DNA from: Micromonospora inyonensis | Lineage (GTDB): Bacteria; Actinomycetota; Actinomycetes; Mycobacteriales; Micromonosporaceae | Assembly (NCBI RefSeq): GCF_900091415.1 | Contig: NZ_FMHU01000002.1 | Coordinates: 2,046,001 to 2,110,000, forward strand | Length of the DNA stretch: 64,000 bases | Direction of reading: 5' to 3' | Shown: positions 56,307 through 64,000 of the stretch, piece after piece | How positions within the stretch are numbered: the stretch's first letter is position 1 | How the letters are laid out: each line of letters starts with the position of its first letter | Notes under the pieces: model-generated | What the model saw: the letters and a program-made list of their open reading frames with translations, nothing else | Told to the model about the DNA's origin: nothing | Database searches by the model: none | Made by a program: the position numbers and the translations under genes

Positions 56307-57656
56307 ATGTCCTCCAGCCGCCCACACGTCCTGGTGATCGGTGCCGGCACCGGCGGGATGTGCCTGGCCCATGGCCTGCGCCGGGCCGGGATCAGCGTCG
56401 CCGTCTACGAACGCCACCGCACCCGTACCGACGGACTGCTCGGCTACCGGGTCGGCATCGGGCCGACCGGCAGCCGGGCGCTGCGCGAATGCCTGTCGCC
56501 GGAACTGTTCGACACCTTCGTCGCCACCTGCGCCCGCTCCCCGCGCTACTTCAACGTCATCACCCAGCGGCTGCGCCAGACCGCCTCCTTCGAGCTGCGG
56601 CCCGACACCGACCCGGTGAACACCGACCGCTCGGTCTCCCGGATGACCCTGCGGCAGGTCCTGCTCACCGGCATGGAGGACGTCGTCCACTTCGACAGGA
56701 CCTTCACCCGGTACGAGCAGCACGACGACGGCACGGTCACCGCCCACTTCGCCGACGGCAGCTCCGCCCTGGGGGACCTGCTGGTGGCCGCCGACGGCAC
56801 CCACTCCGCCGTACGCCGGCAGTACCTGCCGCACGCGGTGACCCGGGACGCCGGCAGCATCAACATCGCGGTGAAGATCCCGCTCACCGAGCACACCCGC
56901 AGCCTGTTGCCGCCACGCGTCCTCGAGGGCATCTCCCTCATCTTCGGCACCCGCGGGATGATGGGCATCCTCCACGTGATGGAGTTCAAGTGGGACAGCG
57001 GTGGCGGGCTCAAGTCCGGTGTCGGCGGCGCCGACGCCGACCTGCTGGAACGCTGGCCCGGCCTGCTCTACGACAACACCCGCGACTACATCAACATCAT
57101 CGTCTGGAGCACCGCCCGCCGGTTCCCGGCCGACGTGATGCGGCGGCGCGGCGACGACCTCGTCCGCCTCGCCCTGGAGCTGACCCGGGGCTGGCACCCC
57201 AACCTGCGCGAACTGCTCGCACGGAGTGACCCGGGCAGCTGCCTGCCGATCAAGGTCGCCACCTCCGAGCCGGTCCCGCCGTGGAAGCCCAGCACCGTCA
57301 CCCTGCTCGGCGACGCCATCCACACCATGACCCCGGGACGGGGGGTCGGTGCGAACACCGCGCTGCGCGACGCCGCCCTGCTCCGCCGGCAGCTCACCGC
57401 CGCAGTGGCTGGCGACAAGCCGCTGCTGGAGGCGGTCGGCGACTACGAGGCGCAGATGCTGCCGTACGGCTTCGCCCGGGTGGCCGACTCGCTGAAGAAC
57501 AACGGCACCAACGGCGACGACCCGCTCTACCGCCCCGTCGTCGGACGGCTGGCGCTGCTCGGTGCCCGCGGCTACTTCGGAGTGACCAGCCGGGTACCGA
57601 AGCTGCGCCGCAAGTTCGTCGACGACCTCTACGCCTACCGGGGCGCGGAGGACTGA
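56307..57656 (+). CDS. FAD-dependent polyketide hydroxylase (WhiE ORFVIII-like)
   Basis: 449 residues. FAD motif VLVIGAGTGGMCLAHGLRRA (residues 8-30), DG motif LLVAADGTHSAVRRQYLP, and the second FAD motif VTLLGDAIHTMTPGRGVGAN (about residue 330). It is an aromatic hydroxylase that modifies the cyclised polyketide. ATG 56307 has AAGGAG five bases upstream, better than the adjoining GTG 56304. It lies 18 bases after the cyclase gene, same operon. Confidence 0.9.
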   Translation: MSSSRPHVLVIGAGTGGMCLAHGLRRAGISVAVYERHRTRTDGLLGYRVGIGPTGSRALRECLSPELFDTFVATCARSPRYFNVITQRLRQTASFELRPDTDPVNTDRSVSRMTLRQVLLTGMEDVVHFDRTFTRYEQHDDGTVTAHFADGSSALGDLLVAADGTHSAVRRQYLPHAVTRDAGSINIAVKIPLTEHTRSLLPPRVLEGISLIFGTRGMMGILHVMEFKWDSGGGLKSGVGGADADLLERWPGLLYDNTRDYINIIVWSTARRFPADVMRRRGDDLVRLALELTRGWHPNLRELLARSDPGSCLPIKVATSEPVPPWKPSTVTLLGDAIHTMTPGRGVGANTALRDAALLRRQLTAAVAGDKPLLEAVGDYEAQMLPYGFARVADSLKNNGTNGDDPLYRPVVGRLALLGARGYFGVTSRVPKLRRKFVDDLYAYRGAED

Positions 57657-57853
57657 GTCCCCTCCCCCGGCGGCGCCGCCGTCACGGTGCGCCACGAACC
57701 GCCCCGACACCCCACGTCGACCCATACCCGAGCCGCCCGCTCCGACCGGCGGCGACGGGATCCCTCCCGGCCAGGCTGAGGCCAGAGACACGCGTATGCG
57801 AAGCTGCGGCGGACTTTTCTCGCACTTTCGCCGTACGCACTGGGAGGTACGCC

Positions 57854-58879
57854 GTGGCGTGGACGTTCGGACACTCGTTGTTACTCATCCTGGCGGTGGC
57901 GGGCGGCGTGGCCGCCGGATGGGCGCTGCGCGGCCGCCGGGCCCCCGGACGCCCGGCGTCCCGGGTGGACCCGGTCCGGCCGGCCACCGTCACCCGCACC
58001 GCCCCGACGCCCGACACCGCTGACCGCCGCACGGACCCCGCCGTCGAATCGGAGACGGTCGACGTACCCGCGACGCCCGGCCGGTCCGACGACACGCCGG
58101 ACCGCTACCTCGCCACGGAGCCGGTTCCGGCCGGTCCCACGCCGCCCCCTGCCGCGCACGCCGAACCGGTGGACGCTCAACTGGAGCCGGTGGACGCCCA
58201 GGCCGAACCGGTGACGGTCCCGGTCGAGCCGCCGGCCCCGCCGGCGGGGCTGCAGGTCGAGCCGGTGGACGCGCAGCTCGAACCCGTCGAGGAGCAGACC
58301 GAGCCGGTGACCCCGCAGCCGGAACCCGCCGAGCCGGAGCTGACCCCGGTCCCGCGGTCGACCACGCAGCAGACCCAGCCCCTGCCCGCGCCGGTGGCGG
58401 AGGCCGCACAGGCCCGGGCGACCAGCATCGAGCCCGACGCGGCCGAGAACGCGCCGGTCGAAGTCGAGCCGACGACTGTCGAGCCGGCCGAGATCCCGCC
58501 GGTCGAAGTCGAGCCGACGACTGTCGAGCCGGCCGAGATCGAGCCGACGACGGTCGAGCCGACCGGGGGCACCGGGCCGGCCGTAGCCGAGGAGAACGTC
58601 ACGGCGGTGCCCGCGCCGCGGGACGCCGACGACGTTCCCGCTGACGACGACTTCCGGCGGATCCAGGGCATCGGGCCGAAGATCGCCGCCGCCCTCCAGG
58701 CCGCCGGCATCCGCACCTACCGGCAGCTGGCCGAGCGGGACGAGGCGGGGCTGCGCGAGGTGATCCGGGGCGCGGGCCTGCGCTCCGCCCCGGGCCTGGC
58801 GAGCTGGCCCCAGCAGGCCCGAATCCTCGCCGACGCTCCGGCCGAGGCCGACAAGGTCTTCCCCGCCCCCACCGCCTGA
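57854..58879 (+). CDS. Single-pass membrane protein with a C-terminal helix-hairpin-helix domain
   Basis: 341 residues: one N-terminal transmembrane helix (HSLLLILAVAGGVAAGWAL), a long acidic Pro/Glu/Val linker (residues 40-250) built of imperfect repeats, and a C-terminal DNA-binding-like helix-hairpin-helix (DFRRIQGIGPKIAAALQAAG then IRTYRQLAERDEAGLREVI). GGGAGG lies six bases before GTG 57854. The layout would hold an HhH domain near the membrane. Function unknown. Confidence 0.78.
   Translation: MAWTFGHSLLLILAVAGGVAAGWALRGRRAPGRPASRVDPVRPATVTRTAPTPDTADRRTDPAVESETVDVPATPGRSDDTPDRYLATEPVPAGPTPPPAAHAEPVDAQLEPVDAQAEPVTVPVEPPAPPAGLQVEPVDAQLEPVEEQTEPVTPQPEPAEPELTPVPRSTTQQTQPLPAPVAEAAQARATSIEPDAAENAPVEVEPTTVEPAEIPPVEVEPTTVEPAEIEPTTVEPTGGTGPAVAEENVTAVPAPRDADDVPADDDFRRIQGIGPKIAAALQAAGIRTYRQLAERDEAGLREVIRGAGLRSAPGLASWPQQARILADAPAEADKVFPAPTA
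58454..58540. repeat. Tandem 45-bp repeat within the HhH protein linker
   Basis: Two identical 42-base copies (58454-58495 and 58499-58540), period 45 bases, encode PVEVEPTTVEPAEI. A partial third unit follows. Recent in-frame duplication of the linker. Confidence 0.85.
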
Positions 58880-59091
58880 CCCGCTACCGCCCCACCGCCG
58901 CGCCCACCGGTCGGGCCGCTGTGGCGTCCGGTCCCCGTCGCGTCCCTCGTCGTCACCGGTCCGCGAGGGACGCGGACCGGTGCGCGCGGCGGCCGCCGGC
59001 GGTCTCGCCGTCACGCCCCGGCGCGGTTAGCCGTTCGCCGCGTCTGGGTACAACTCGCCTCACTCGACCCACCGTTACCAGGGAGGCAGCC

Positions 59092-59301
59092 ATGCGGCGT
59101 GGCCCGTCGATATTCGGAGTTCTCGTGGTGATCTGGCTCATCATCGGCGCGATCGCCGCGGCGCAGCGCGGTTACTTCAAGGGGGACGACACCAACTGCG
59201 CCGAGGCCGGCACCATCCTGGTCACCGTCGTGGCCGGGCCGCTCAACTACGTGGGCGCCAACCCGAAGGTCGACTGCGAACTACCCCAGCCGTCGGAGTA
59301 G
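59092..59301 (+). CDS. Small conserved membrane protein
   Basis: 69 residues: one N-terminal transmembrane helix (IFGVLVVIWLIIGAIAAA) and a short outer part with two Cys residues (DTNCAEAGTILVTVVAGPLN then VDCELPQ). GGGAGG precedes ATG 59092. Function unknown; the pattern of a helix plus Cys pair suggests an envelope protein. Monocistronic, followed by a hairpin. Confidence 0.65.
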   Translation: MRRGPSIFGVLVVIWLIIGAIAAAQRGYFKGDDTNCAEAGTILVTVVAGPLNYVGANPKVDCELPQPSE

Positions 59302-59319
59302 GCCCCGCTCTCCCGCTCC

Positions 59320-59353
59320 GGCCCGCGCCCACCGTCTCCGGTGGACGCGGGCC
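59320..59353. terminator. Terminator hairpin
   Basis: Arms GGCCCGCG (59320-59327) and CGCGGGCC (59346-59353) with an inner CCACCG/CGGTGG stem, 18 bases beyond the small membrane-protein stop. Confidence 0.65.
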
Positions 59354-59729
59354 CGTCGTGTCGGCGCACCCCGGCTTCGAGTGCACGCCATACCGCACAC
59401 CGCGGGCAGGGCGGAGAACCGTCCGGCACCGTCCTCGGCATCGACACCCACGCGCCGATTCGCGTCCGTGGGAGGGTCCTCTCCGAAGCTGTCGAGCTGC
59501 CCCGGATCTGGGGCAGGCCACCGGTCGGCGACGCGATCCGCAGACGTCGATCCATGCACTCCCCTGGCCTACACACCCGCGAGTCGAGACGAAAGACCGA
59601 GGTCAGGCGAGGAACGCGTCGATGCGGCTCAGGTTTCTTTCGGGTGGGTGCGGGTGGTGATGTGACCGGCGCCGGGGACGGTCTCGTGTAGGCCGGCATG
59701 GTGGCGAGCTACCCGGGAGGCAACCTGGC
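59354..59729. other. Stretch without a supported gene; possible hydrolase 3' remnant
   Basis: About 375 bases of lower coding character. On the minus strand near 59630-59700 one frame reads LHETVPGAGHITTRTHPKET and stops, reminiscent of an alpha/beta-hydrolase C-terminus (a GAGHxT motif). It is too short to assign. Nothing else is seen. Confidence 0.25.
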
Positions 59730-59743
59730 ACGAACGCGTTCGT
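59730..59743. promoter_or_regulatory. TetR operator box 1
   Basis: ACGAACGCGTTCGT is a perfect 14-bp palindrome 54 bases before the TetR start. The core GAACGCGTTC recurs at 59774-59783 and 60585-60594. Confidence 0.7.
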
Positions 59744-59771
59744 TACAGACCCGTCCCCGCCCTACCCGATG

Positions 59772-59785
59772 ACGAACGCGTTCGC
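59772..59785. promoter_or_regulatory. TetR operator box 2
   Basis: ACGAACGCGTTCGC, 13 of 14 identical to box 1, ends 12 bases before the TetR start codon. It would block the tetR-type promoter when bound: autorepression (inference). Confidence 0.7.
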
Positions 59786-59797
59786 TACGATCGAGTT

Positions 59798-60499
59798 ATG
59801 ACTCCTCGCCGCGTACCCGTCAGTCGTCGCGACCGGCCGGCCAAACCGCCGCTGAGCCGCGACGGCGTCGTCGCGACCGCCCTGCGCGTCATGCGGGAGG
59901 AAGGCCTGGAGCGGGTGACCATGCGACGGCTGGCGGCCGAGCTCGACACCGGCCCCGCCTCGCTGTACGTCTACGTCCGCAACACCGCCGAACTGCACGG
60001 AGCGCTGCTGGACGAGCTGCTCACCGACCTGGAGCTGCCCGCCGACGACGCGAGCGCCGCCTGGCGCGAGCAGCTGATCGATCTCATGACCGCCTACACG
60101 AGGCTGCTGTTCGCCTATCCGAGCCTGGCCCGCTCGGTGCTCACCCTGCGCCCCTGCGGGCCGCACTACCTGAGGTTGATCGACTCGATCCTCGGCCTGC
60201 TCCACGGTGCCGGCATCCCGACCCGGCAGGCCGCCTGGGGTGTCGACCTGCTGCTGCAGCACGCCACCGCGACCGCCGCCGAACAGGGCAGCCGCAAGGA
60301 GGCCGTCGAAGCGCAGGGCGAAGAGGAGGAACTCGTCTCCGTGGTCGCCGAGGCGACATCCGACGACTACCCCCACATCGTCCGCGCCCGCGGCGAACTG
60401 TTCTCCGGCACCGGCCTGGAGCGCATGCGCTGGGCCTTCCGCCAGATCGTCAACGGCCTCACCGCCAACGAAGTCAACGGCCTCACCGCCAACGAATAA
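59798..60499 (+). CDS. TetR family transcriptional repressor
   Basis: 233 residues. N-terminal HTH (LSRDGVVATALRVMREEGLE, RVTMRRLAAELDTGPASLYVYVRN is the recognition region) and a TetR_C-type ligand domain (LIDLMTAYTRLLFAYPSLAR, GVDLLLQHATATAAEQ). The last 16 residues are an exact duplication of VNGLTANE. Operators lie in front of it and in front of the next gene. It probably represses both until the monooxygenase substrate binds. Confidence 0.9.
   Translation: MTPRRVPVSRRDRPAKPPLSRDGVVATALRVMREEGLERVTMRRLAAELDTGPASLYVYVRNTAELHGALLDELLTDLELPADDASAAWREQLIDLMTAYTRLLFAYPSLARSVLTLRPCGPHYLRLIDSILGLLHGAGIPTRQAAWGVDLLLQHATATAAEQGSRKEAVEAQGEEEELVSVVAEATSDDYPHIVRARGELFSGTGLERMRWAFRQIVNGLTANEVNGLTANE
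60449..60496. repeat. Exact 24-bp tandem duplication at the 3' end of the TetR gene
   Basis: Two identical 24-base units (60449-60472 and 60473-60496) encode VNGLTANE twice, directly before the stop. Identity at every base suggests a recent slippage event. Confidence 0.9.
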
Positions 60500-60583
60500 G
60501 CCGGACAGCGCAACCTCAGCCGGGCATCCCGCGAGCCGACGAACACCACGCGCGAGACTGTCGCCGCCACCTCGCACCTGGCT

Positions 60584-60611
60584 GGAACGCGTTCGTCACG
60601 AACGCAATCGC
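60584..60611. promoter_or_regulatory. Operator boxes 3 and 4 upstream of the monooxygenase gene
   Basis: GGAACGCGTTCGT (60584-60596) contains the GAACGCGTTC core of boxes 1 and 2. Directly after it, ACGAACGCAATCGC (60598-60611) is a degenerate fourth copy. The pair lies 50-77 bases before the monooxygenase start, so the same TetR protein probably controls both genes. Confidence 0.65.
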
Positions 60612-60660
60612 CACACGGTGCGACCTCGACCCCCGCCAGCCCCTACTTCCAGGAGAAGCC

Positions 60661-61806
60661 ATGACCACGCCATCAATCGCCATCGTGGGCGCCGGACTGG
60701 GCGGCCTCACCCTCGCCCGGGTGCTGCACACGCACGGCATCGCCGCCACCGTCTACGAGCTCGAAGACTCGCCGTCCGCCCGCACCCAGGGCGGCATGCT
60801 CGACATCCACGAGGACAACGGCCAGGTGGCACTACACGCGGCTGGCCTGTACGACCGGTTCCGCGCCATCGTCCACGCCGGGGGCGAGGCCACCCGAGTC
60901 CTCGACAAGGACAACACCCTGCTGTACGAGGACACCGACGACGGCACCCGGGCTCGCCCGGAGGTCGAACGAGGGCAACTGCGACAGATCCTGCTCGACT
61001 CGCTTCCCGACGGCACCATCCGCTGGGGTGTGAAGGTCACCCGGGCGCGCCCGCTCGGCGGCGGGCGACACGAACTCGTCTTCGCCGACACCACCACGGT
61101 GACCACACAGGTACTGGTCGGCGCGGACGGGGCATGGTCCAAGATCCGGCCCCTGGTCTCCGGCGCCACACCGGCCTACTCCGGGATCTCCTTCGTCGAG
61201 ACCGACCTGCACGACGCCGACCGACGCCACCCCGCCGCGGCTGCCGTTGTCGGCAGCGGCATGCTGTTCGCGCTCGGGCCCGACAAGGGAATCCTCGGAC
61301 ACCGCGAACCCGACGGCAGCCTGCACCTGTACATAGCCATCACCGCGTCACCCGGGTGGCTTGCCGCACTGGACTTCACCGACACCGACAGGATCAAAGC
61401 GGTCCTTCTCGAGCAGTTCGCCGACTGGGCGCCGCCGCTGAAGGCTTTGATCACCGAAGCCGACGGCGCGATGACTCCCCGCACCGTCAACGCCCTGCCG
61501 GTCGAGCACCGTTGGAACCGCGTGCCCGGCGTGACACTGCTCGGCGACGCCGCACACGTCATGTCTCCCTTCGCCGGCGAAGGCGCCAACCTCGCGATGC
61601 TCGACGGTGCCGAGCTGGGCAAGGCCATCGCCGAGCATCCCGGCGACATCGAGACCGCGCTCACCGAGTACGAGAGGGCGCTGTTCCCACGCAGCGCGCG
61701 GGCCGCGCAGGAAGCCGCCACGAACCTCGCCCTCTCCTTCAGCGAGACCGCTCCGCAGGGCCTGCTCGACGAACTTGTCGATCCCGCGCTCGCGCACACT
61801 CCGTAA
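60661..61806 (+). CDS. TetX-like FAD-dependent monooxygenase
   Basis: 381 residues. FAD motif IAIVGAGLGGLTLARVLHTH (residues 6-25), ARTQGGMLDIHEDNGQVALH, which resembles the GGTLDLHxxxGQ segment of TetX, VGADGAWSKIRPLVSG, and LLGDAAHVMSPFAGEGANLA (about residue 295). GGAGAAG precedes ATG 60661. TetX-type enzymes oxidise tetracyclines, but most relatives act on other aromatic or plant/bacterial metabolites; substrate unknown. Paired with the upstream TetR gene. Confidence 0.85.
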   Translation: MTTPSIAIVGAGLGGLTLARVLHTHGIAATVYELEDSPSARTQGGMLDIHEDNGQVALHAAGLYDRFRAIVHAGGEATRVLDKDNTLLYEDTDDGTRARPEVERGQLRQILLDSLPDGTIRWGVKVTRARPLGGGRHELVFADTTTVTTQVLVGADGAWSKIRPLVSGATPAYSGISFVETDLHDADRRHPAAAAVVGSGMLFALGPDKGILGHREPDGSLHLYIAITASPGWLAALDFTDTDRIKAVLLEQFADWAPPLKALITEADGAMTPRTVNALPVEHRWNRVPGVTLLGDAAHVMSPFAGEGANLAMLDGAELGKAIAEHPGDIETALTEYERALFPRSARAAQEAATNLALSFSETAPQGLLDELVDPALAHTP

Positions 61807-61832
61807 GGCATCCTAGGAAGATGGACTGGCGC

Positions 61833-62603
61833 TTACTGGAGCAGCGCGCCCAGCGGTGAGAGCAGCAGCCGGCCGAGCCGGGCGGCGGTGTCGTCGAGCC
61901 GGTCGCGCTCGCCCTCCCGGGCGTGGGTGTCGTGCCGCACCCGCCAGATCCGCTGCGCGTTGCGCCAGGCGACGCCCCGGGTGTACTCCACCAGCTCGCC
62001 CTGGTACCAGTCGTCCAGGTCACCATTGAGCGTGTCGATGATCAGCTGCCACCGGTCCAGGTAGCCCCGGCGCAACGTCGGGATCGACTCGGCGAAGATG
62101 GCGTTGATCTGGAGATAGTCCCGGTGCTGGTCGCCGCCGTCGACCGGCTCGGACTCCAGGTGGTCGAAGGTGGTCACCAGGGCGAACGGCAGGTCGAAGT
62201 TGATGTGCGCGTTCACCCCCGCCGCCGCGGCCGGCAACGGCCGGACGTCCGGCCCCTGCATCCGCTCGAAGATGCACGCCCAGGCCTGGGGCGTGCACGG
62301 GCTCGACTCGGTCCACAACCGCAATGCGTCGAAGTAGCGGGCGGCGAACTCCACGTCCAACCGGGACAGGAACACCGGGTCGGCGAAGCGGCCGTCGTAG
62401 AGCCGCTCCAGCACCTTCCCGGTGATCGTCAGGTAGAGCCCGTTGAAATCCGCCAGGGGGCAGCTGGCCTGCAACGGCGGCAGCCGCACCAGGACGTCCT
62501 GGAGCTTGGTCAGGTGGTCGACCACCGCCGGCACGTCGGCGGGGTGGTGGGCGAGCAGATCGGCGACGTCCTGGTGGACGGGCCCCCAGACCGCTTCGGT
62601 CAT
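61833..62603 (-). CDS. DUF5995 family protein
   Basis: 256 residues, mostly helical: LPPLQASCPLADFNGLYLTI, FADPVFLSRLDVEFAARYFD, AAAAGVNAHINFDLPFALVT and WQLIIDTLNGDLDDWY. The N-A-H-I-N-F-D-L motif with its His is typical of DUF5995. Unknown function; no signal peptide. It converges with the TetX-like gene 26 bases away and is separate from the LuxR gene upstream (125 bases). Confidence 0.75.
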   Translation of the reverse strand: MTEAVWGPVHQDVADLLAHHPADVPAVVDHLTKLQDVLVRLPPLQASCPLADFNGLYLTITGKVLERLYDGRFADPVFLSRLDVEFAARYFDALRLWTESSPCTPQAWACIFERMQGPDVRPLPAAAAGVNAHINFDLPFALVTTFDHLESEPVDGGDQHRDYLQINAIFAESIPTLRRGYLDRWQLIIDTLNGDLDDWYQGELVEYTRGVAWRNAQRIWRVRHDTHAREGERDRLDDTAARLGRLLLSPLGALLQ

Positions 62604-62728
62604 GTCTTCCTCCCCTGTGGTCCCGGCGGCGCCCCGTGTCGCCGCCGGTGCACAGCGTGGCAGCCGGAGGGCGCCCGGAAATCAGTAGAACGACGTATCC
62701 CGCTGCCGCCGGACCTTGGGCGCGCCCC

Positions 62729-64000
62729 TCAACGGGGCCGGTGCCGCAGGTGGATCGCGCTGGCCTGGACCCGGGTACGGACCTGGAGCTTGTCGAAGAT
62801 GTGCGAGACGTGCACGCCGATGGTCCGCTCGCTGATGAACAGCCGTTGACCGATCTCCCGGTTGGTGAGCCCCTCGGCCACCAGCGCCAGGACCTCGCGC
62901 TCGCGCGGGGTGAGCGCGGACAGCTCGTCAGGGGCTCCGCCGGCTTCCCCGGCGCGACCGCCGTCCTGGTCGGACGCCCCGTCCGGCACCGGCACCCGGG
63001 CACGGGCCGCCAGCGCGGCGATCTCCTCGCTCAACGGCCGCGCCCCCAGCCCCTGCGCCGTCTCGTACGCCTGGCGCAGCAGGGCGGCCGCGGTGGCGTC
63101 CCGGCCCCGCCGGGCGAGCAGCGCCTCGGCCTGCCGCAGCCGGGAGTAGGCGGCCGGGTAAGGATGCCTGCGCCGGTCCCAGACGTCGGCCGCCCGGGCC
63201 CAGAGGACCGGGTCGCCGGGGCCGTCGAGCCGCCCGACCTCGGCGGTGCAGAGGGCGAGGAAGGCGTCCACCACGTCCCGGACCGGCCGGGCCGCCTGGA
63301 CGCTGGCGCGGCGGACCCGGTTGGTGACCTCACGCAGCCGGCGCACCGCCGTCAGGTCGACCCGGCCGGTGCGGCTGGCGTACGCCTCGGCCTCCGCGCG
63401 CAGCCCGTGCCAGGCGAGGGTGGCCAGCAGGACCAGGTCGTCGGAGCGGGTCTCGGTCAGCCCGTGCGCGACGGCCTGGCGGGCTTCGTCGTGCCGGCCC
63501 TGCCACATGGCCAGCCCTGCCCGGAGCGTGAGCAACGGCAGGACGTGCCGGGCACCGCCACCGGCCAGCAGGGTGGTCACCGCCTCCAGGTCCCGGTCGG
63601 CGGCCCCGACCTCCCCGTACGCGACGGAGAGCCGGCAGCGGGCCAGCAGCAGCTCGGCGGCGTCGGCACCGGAGGGGCGGTGCCGCAACGCGTCGGCGAT
63701 GACCTTCTCCGCCTCGGCCCACTGTCCCACCCGGAACAGCCCGTTGGCGGCGACGGCCAGCAGGCGGGTCTCGAACGTCCGGCCCAGCCCCAGCTCGGTG
63801 ACGCGTTCGGCGCCCCGGCGGGCCACCACCACGCCTTCCTCGATCATGTTGAGCGGACCGGTCAGCAGCTCGGCGAGGTGCAGGTAGGCGAGGGCGACGT
63901 CCTCGGGCCGGCCGGAACGCTCGGCGGTCGCCAGTGCCTCGCGCATCACCGGCAGGCCGGCGTCCGGGTCCTCCAGGTACGCCTCGCTGAAACCGAGTGC
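62729..64000 (-). CDS. LuxR-type regulator with TPR-like repeats (C-terminal part only)
   Basis: At least 423 codons; the frame continues past base 64000 (ALGFSEAYLEDPDAGLPVMR at the edge), so the N-terminus, where an ATPase domain is expected in LAL regulators, is outside. Helical repeats fill most of it (LYLHLAEL-type TPRs), followed by a 65-residue LuxR HTH: LSALTPREREVLALVAEGLT and NREIGQRLFISERTIGVHVS. Ligand and targets unknown. Transcribed on the minus strand away from the window edge. Confidence 0.85.
   Translation of the reverse strand, partial: ALGFSEAYLEDPDAGLPVMREALATAERSGRPEDVALAYLHLAELLTGPLNMIEEGVVVARRGAERVTELGLGRTFETRLLAVAANGLFRVGQWAEAEKVIADALRHRPSGADAAELLLARCRLSVAYGEVGAADRDLEAVTTLLAGGGARHVLPLLTLRAGLAMWQGRHDEARQAVAHGLTETRSDDLVLLATLAWHGLRAEAEAYASRTGRVDLTAVRRLREVTNRVRRASVQAARPVRDVVDAFLALCTAEVGRLDGPGDPVLWARAADVWDRRRHPYPAAYSRLRQAEALLARRGRDATAAALLRQAYETAQGLGARPLSEEIAALAARARVPVPDGASDQDGGRAGEAGGAPDELSALTPREREVLALVAEGLTNREIGQRLFISERTIGVHVSHIFDKLQVRTRVQASAIHLRHRPR

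Noticed and set aside
55170..57791. Minus-strand open frame of 873 codons opposite the SARP, cyclase and hydroxylase genes
   Set aside because: It is the antisense shadow of well-supported plus-strand genes; low-complexity His/Gly/Val/Asp composition and no domain motifs.
60661..61806. Clinical-type tetracycline resistance gene
   Set aside because: The TetX resemblance is at the level of the flavoprotein family; many relatives do not act on tetracyclines and nothing in the sequence fixes the substrate.

Overview
The window is high-GC actinobacterial DNA with strong G/C third-position bias, GTG starts, ATGA/GTGA overlaps between operon genes and long GC hairpins without U-tracts. The gene set (ergothioneine genes, Lsr2, Lon behind a HAIR operator, a WhiE-type spore-pigment type II PKS cluster, branched-chain keto-acid dehydrogenase) suggests a sporulating mycelial actinomycete. 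Micromonosporaceae is my best guess; this is inference from gene content, not a database result. No rRNA, tRNA or CRISPR array was found.

Layout. (1) 1-2.5 kb: minus-strand aromatic-acid catabolic genes (CoA ligase, hot-dog thioesterase, start of a salicylyl-CoA 5-hydroxylase-like flavoenzyme), visibly less GC-rich than the rest. (2) 2.5-4.2 kb: a DDE transposase remnant and a complete IS3-family element. (3) 4.3-9.5 kb: a GDT1/UPF0016 manganese exporter behind a yybP-ykoY Mn riboswitch, then egtA-B-C-D (minus) without egtE. (4) 9.5-16.6 kb: ECF sigma factor plus a membrane partner, a Ser/Thr kinase, a DUF305 protein, a secreted LVIVD-repeat protein, an Ntn-hydrolase lipoprotein and a DUF2188 protein. 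(5) 16.7-22.6 kb: a decayed stretch with an orphan protein that may resemble type I-G/I-U CRISPR accessory proteins, a truncated and frameshifted GH43 gene, a 2H phosphoesterase, a two-component system collapsed into one ORF, and a frameshifted membrane protein. (6) 22.7-34.4 kb: DEAD-box helicase, lon, lsr2, a PhyH oxygenase, a helical-backbone metal receptor, a shortened CBS-BON protein, a frameshifted DoxX-like gene, FKBP, a STAS protein, DUF3224 and an L,D-transpeptidase. (7) 34.7-38.9 kb: bkd E1alpha-E1beta-E2 with a divergent Lrp/AsnC regulator. (8) 38.9-49.9 kb: housekeeping and secreted genes, including glyA behind a ZTP riboswitch and two proteases; at about 47.05 kb a deletion has removed the 5' ends of a divergent aminotransferase/MFS pair. 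(9) 50.2-57.7 kb: spore-pigment PKS genes in two divergent arms around a SARP regulator, with an ACP-aromatase fusion. (10) 57.8-64 kb: a helix-hairpin-helix membrane protein, a small membrane protein, a TetR/TetX-like monooxygenase pair with repeated operators, DUF5995, and a LuxR-type regulator running off the end.

How the parts work together. Riboswitches couple Mn level to Mn export and ZTP/folate status to serine hydroxymethyltransferase. HspR/HAIR probably couples protein damage to Lon. The Lrp-type gene probably controls branched-chain keto-acid oxidation, which supplies methyl-branched fatty acids. The PKS genes encode a minimal PKS (KS-alpha, KS-beta, ACP) with aromatase, cyclases, cupin and hydroxylase. 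Several genes carry truncations, fusions or single-base frameshifts; these may be genuine decay or defects of a draft assembly, and reads across the junctions would decide.
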